Shown: positions 61,201 through 64,000 of the stretch, one piece after another
Layout of the letters: each line of letters begins with the position of its first letter
How positions within the stretch are numbered: the stretch's first letter is position 1
Assembly (NCBI GenBank): GCA_963402885.1
Contig: OY727095.1
Coordinates: 7,197,001 to 7,261,000 of the forward strand
Source: Antedon bifida
Taxonomy: Eukaryota > Echinodermata > Crinoidea > Comatulida > Antedonidae
DNA: 64,000 nt
Direction: 5' to 3'
The notes under the pieces: model-generated
The model's input: only the letters and a program-made list of their open reading frames with translations
What the model was told of the DNA's origin: nothing
The model's database searches: none
Position numbers and translations under genes: made by a program

Positions 61201-61235
61201 TTTACGACTGTGTCAGAAAATTGGAAGAAAAATAA
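58230..61235 (+). CDS. Serine beta-lactamase-like protein 1 (beta-lactamase domain family)
   Basis: Six exons (58230-58372, 58849-59149, 59432-59657, 59972-60174, 60637-60879, 61053-61235) join in frame to 432 aa. An N-terminal hydrophobic segment (ALVVAVTAVAVLYLPGLW) suggests a signal anchor. The beta-lactamase/transpeptidase fold motifs are SSGK (SxxK, Ser99 and Lys102), GYHAVT (Tyr188, in the YxN position but with Ala for Asn) and GHSGVGG (HSG near residue 379, in the KTG-box position). Animal members of this family are hydrolases or acyl-transfer enzymes of uncertain substrate and are not antibiotic-resistance genes. A tandem duplicate follows 0.6 kb downstream. Intron 4 carries a 22-bp minisatellite. 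AATAAA at 61486 is a likely poly(A) signal. It lies just downstream of a PKS that has no thioesterase. Confidence 0.88.
58585..58695. mobile_element. MITE family 1 copy, left arm degraded
   Basis: Right end GTTTGATAGTATAGACAGAGC; the left shows only AAAGCCCTGTTTACTAC. It lies in intron 1 of the first beta-lactamase-like gene. Confidence 0.65.
60235..60488. repeat. 22-bp minisatellite in intron 4 of the first beta-lactamase-like gene
   Basis: About eleven copies of ACACGAGCG(G/A)TGAGTAAA plus CTCG. Because 22 is not a multiple of three, all three minus frames stay open, giving overlapping spurious ORFs. The unit contains GGTGAGTAAA, a consensus 5' splice site, in several copies. The array starts about 60 bp after the real exon 4 donor. 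Confidence 0.93.
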
Positions 61236-61485
61236 GAGTAAACATAATCATATTCAACGGTCTCTTTTATCTACTGTGTGTTCAACCATGGACCTATACA
61301 TCTAATTTATAGGTCAATGGTTGAACCAAACATCTTTCCACTGGTGCCGAATGCTACTAGTACTATGACGTCATAATGTGTAAATGCTGCGCCGAATGTC
61401 TTCTCCACTTTAATGACATTAAATGTATTTAATTATTGTTTTCGATAATCGTTTTTAAAAGATCAAGGTATAAAAAATTGTTTGC

Positions 61486-61491
61486 AATAAA
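61486..61491 (+). terminator. Candidate poly(A) signal of the first beta-lactamase-like gene
   Basis: AATAAA about 250 bp after the stop codon, followed by a T-rich stretch. Confidence 0.5.
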
Positions 61492-61838
61492 ATATTCAAT
61501 TGGTGTTTATTTTTTATTTTCTGTATTCATGGAGATATACCTTTATGCTGTATTTCGAAATCTGCATTAAAATATTCAACAACAAAAATTAACATAGTTC
61601 AATATATCTTTAAGGAGAGTCAATACATTAATACAGTCGTTATAACATGACTGAATTATTTGAAAGAACCTGTCTGTGTAGACCCTTAAGGTAAACACAC
61701 AGTACAACAGGTCAAGTAAAAATAAACCTTAATCATTGTTTAAACAAGTAATAGTTTAAATATAATATCATCGCCACGTTGAATAACATGATTGCACAAC
61801 TCGTTAAACATTGAACACAGCATTTATAACAAGGCAGT

Positions 61839-63801
61839 ATGTCGATCCTAAAGCAGGCCTTAGTCGTAGCTGTTACTGCCATAGCTGTCTTGTATCTACC
61901 AGGACTATGGAAGGAGAAGTTGCCAGTTATATTTGACGGCCGAGTGGAACCAGGCTTCGAAAGAGTATTTGAAGCATTCAAGTGAGTAGGCCTATACTCC
62001 CGATATTATTCGGGTTGCTTGGGTTTCTGTATATACAGCGTTAGTACGCGTTCTTATAAGTCCGAAACATAACACAATCAATATATAGATCAATTGAAAT
62101 CCGATAGCTCCCATACAAAACAGTTTAGTCCAGTACTTTGATTTGCCATTTTTCCAGGACAGAAAAATATTGAGTTTATATTGCCATTATACATTGATTA
62201 ACATGCCTACCATTAATATAGCCTAGAAATTGCTGGTAGCGTATTGTTCAGTAATATTCAAAGGCCTACTCAAAGTATAACAAATAATTTTGCAGGGAAC
62301 ATTACTCAAATGGCATAGAACCGTCTGATGGTGGATCAGCTTTTGCGGCGTACCATAAAGGTAAGAAGGTGGTCGACATCTGGGGTGGCTATGCTGACAA
62401 GGAGGCCCATCGACCATGGAAGCCAGACACACTCCCTACCATTTACTCGAGCGGTAAGGGTGTGGCAGCTATAGCCGTCGCAATGTTAGTCGATCGAGGT
62501 CTACTAAAGTACAGTGATAAGGTTGTAAAGTACTGGCCGGATTTTGGTAAGCATGGCAAGCAAGACGTGACTGTTGAAATGCTCATCAGCCATCAGGTAC
62601 GTATACCCACCGATGTCTCTTCTGAATTTGACAACCTCCCCACCTGGCTGGTTCGAGTCCCAGTCCGGGTTAAATGGTGTCCTCGAACTACAATTACTGA
62701 GTTTATACAGTAAATGCTATATCTATAATGCCAGGTTTAATGACACTGTGGTCCTAATTGTTTTCGTAACCTACGGAGTGAACGTTACGATATCATGATT
62801 TTCAACACGAATCCAAATCTCTGCAACAGTAATACTAATAGGGTCTCAAATACACTGATGTACATAGTTTTAAAGATGTTTCCTTTTATTAATGGGATTT
62901 AGGCAGGGATTCCATTTCCAAATGAAACGCTTTCTTGGGATTTGTTTCGAGATCATGATCGTCTGGCTGATGTTCTGGCAGACTCTGTGCCACAATGGGA
63001 GATAGGTACTGGACATGGCTACCACGCTATAACGATGGCGTCTTTCTGTGGCGTTCTTTTAAGGAAAGTTGATCCGAAACATAGAACTCTTGGTCAGTTT
63101 GTCCACGATGAATTGGAGGTACCATTTGGTGAGTATCTATAAGCCAAGCTTACTTTCTTTCAAGTTTGAATTGTCCCGCTTTTATTATGCTGTTGCCTTT
63201 GAATGTGCAGCAAATATAGTAGTGAACAAATGTCTTTTTATTTTAAGGAATTGACATCCATTTTGGACTTCGCAAAGAGCTATTTTACAGAGCAGCGCGA
63301 ATGGAGGAAACCAAATATACTGCCAAACAAATGTTGACAGTAATTAGTACTCCATTGATGCGATCAACCATATTAGGGTCAATTTTTCGAGGAGAAGATA
63401 CTTTGTGGAATAAGATTATGAAGAATATGGGATCAATGATGTCAAATGTAAGTTTGAGGAATTTTAACTAACTCAAATGTAGCTGGGGCGAGGGGAGGGA
63501 GAGACAGACAGGATAAGTACGGGGTAGGGAGATTAAACTATCATGTTATACATTTCAGGCATACGCACTTAACGATCCCGAGAACAGAATTGTTGAAGTT
63601 CCGTCAGCGTTTGGTGTTGCTACGGCGGAGGGTCTAGCTAAACTATACGGCATCTTGGCAAACGGAGGGGAATTGAACGGGAAGAGGATCATGTCCGAGA
63701 AAGCAGTTAAACAGTTGAATACAGCCGTTACTAAGGGCATGGACAAAGCAATCATGGTAGATGTGGAGTGGGGACCTGGCGTGGCTATAAGCAACATTCC
63801 G
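61839..63801 (+). CDS. Serine beta-lactamase-like protein 2, 3' end beyond the window
   Basis: Five exons (61839-61981, 62296-62596, 62903-63128, 63248-63447, 63559-63801) match exons 1-5 of the gene at 58230 with identical phases. Exon 4 is one codon shorter. Exon 1 is almost identical to its partner in DNA. SSGK, GYHAIT and the N-terminal hydrophobic segment are conserved. The last exon, with the HSG motif, must lie past position 64000. It is a recent tandem duplicate: exons 1-3 are nearly the same, while exon 4 has drifted (SIFRGEDTLWNKIMKN against SLFGGSDTLYDKMLKN), so the copies may be diverging in substrate. Confidence 0.86.
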
Positions 63802-63857
63802 GTAAATGTGTTTGAAACCTTCTCATCAGAGAAAATAGAGCAACACTTATTTAGGTC

Positions 63858-64000
63858 TAAAGCTTGGTTTACACTTGGACGCATGAGAACGCAAAGGACG
63901 TAAGCTCAACGCAATTAAATGACCAATCACGACGTGATGGATAGAATGATCAAATGCGTCATGATTGGTCTAATTACTCGATCCATTTCGTGATCGGTCA
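63858..64000. mobile_element. MITE family 2 copy, cut by the window edge
   Basis: TAAAGCTTGGTTTACACTTG at the left; inner ATGACCAATCACGACGTGAT and TCATGATTGGTCTAATTAC. It lies in the last visible intron of the second beta-lactamase-like gene. Confidence 0.75.

Noticed and set aside
58230-63801. Bacterial contamination or antibiotic-resistance beta-lactamase
   Set aside because: Both genes have five or more GT-AG introns in conserved phases and an N-terminal anchor typical of the animal family.

Overview
The window is animal nuclear DNA. It is AT-rich, its genes are split by GT-AG introns, and its spacers are crowded with short non-autonomous DNA transposons, SINE/LINE ends and tandem repeats. 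The gene content (animal FAS-like polyketide synthases, flavin monooxygenases, a netrin-G-like gene, serine beta-lactamase-like proteins) fits a marine invertebrate deuterostome, most likely an echinoderm. A crinoid is plausible because crinoids make polyketide pigments, but no species marker is visible.

Layout. Positions 1-7.9 kb hold the 5' half of a netrin-G-like gene on the minus strand (signal peptide, laminin N-terminal domain, two laminin-type EGF modules so far); it runs off the left edge. Positions 7.9-19.5 kb are gene-poor: tandem arrays (about 140 bp and 165 bp units), a pogo/Tigger-like element with a tRNA-derived SINE inside it, several MITEs, and one possible orphan first exon at 15194-15329. 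Positions 19541-27689 hold a complete three-exon PKS gene (2400 aa by my splice model, KS-AT-DH-MT-ER-KR-ACP, no thioesterase). A short single-exon class A GPCR (28893-29684, minus) follows. Two FMO genes lie in tandem on the minus strand (30719-35569, complete; 36095-38331, first exon not found). From 38.3 to 48.8 kb there is no gene; the main feature is a 2.7 kb array of a 50-bp satellite (43871-46606) whose unit matches the end of a nearby MITE family. Positions 48832-56792 hold a second PKS gene with the same architecture and the same intron phases (2416 aa). Positions 58230-63801 hold two tandem serine beta-lactamase-like genes, the second cut by the right edge.

How the genes may work together. 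From 19.5 kb to the right edge, the order PKS, GPCR, FMO, FMO, PKS, beta-lactamase-like, beta-lactamase-like resembles a small biosynthetic gene cluster. The PKSs would build a chain on the ACP. The FMOs could oxidise it; PKS and FMO genes are both known pigment-cell genes in sea urchin. The beta-lactamase-fold hydrolases could act as separate acyl-transfer or release enzymes for PKSs that have no thioesterase. The gene identities are well supported by motifs. The shared pathway is an inference from proximity.

Limits. Exon borders were read by eye from splice consensus, reading-frame phase and protein motifs. Motif counts are by eye. No database search or transcript evidence was available.
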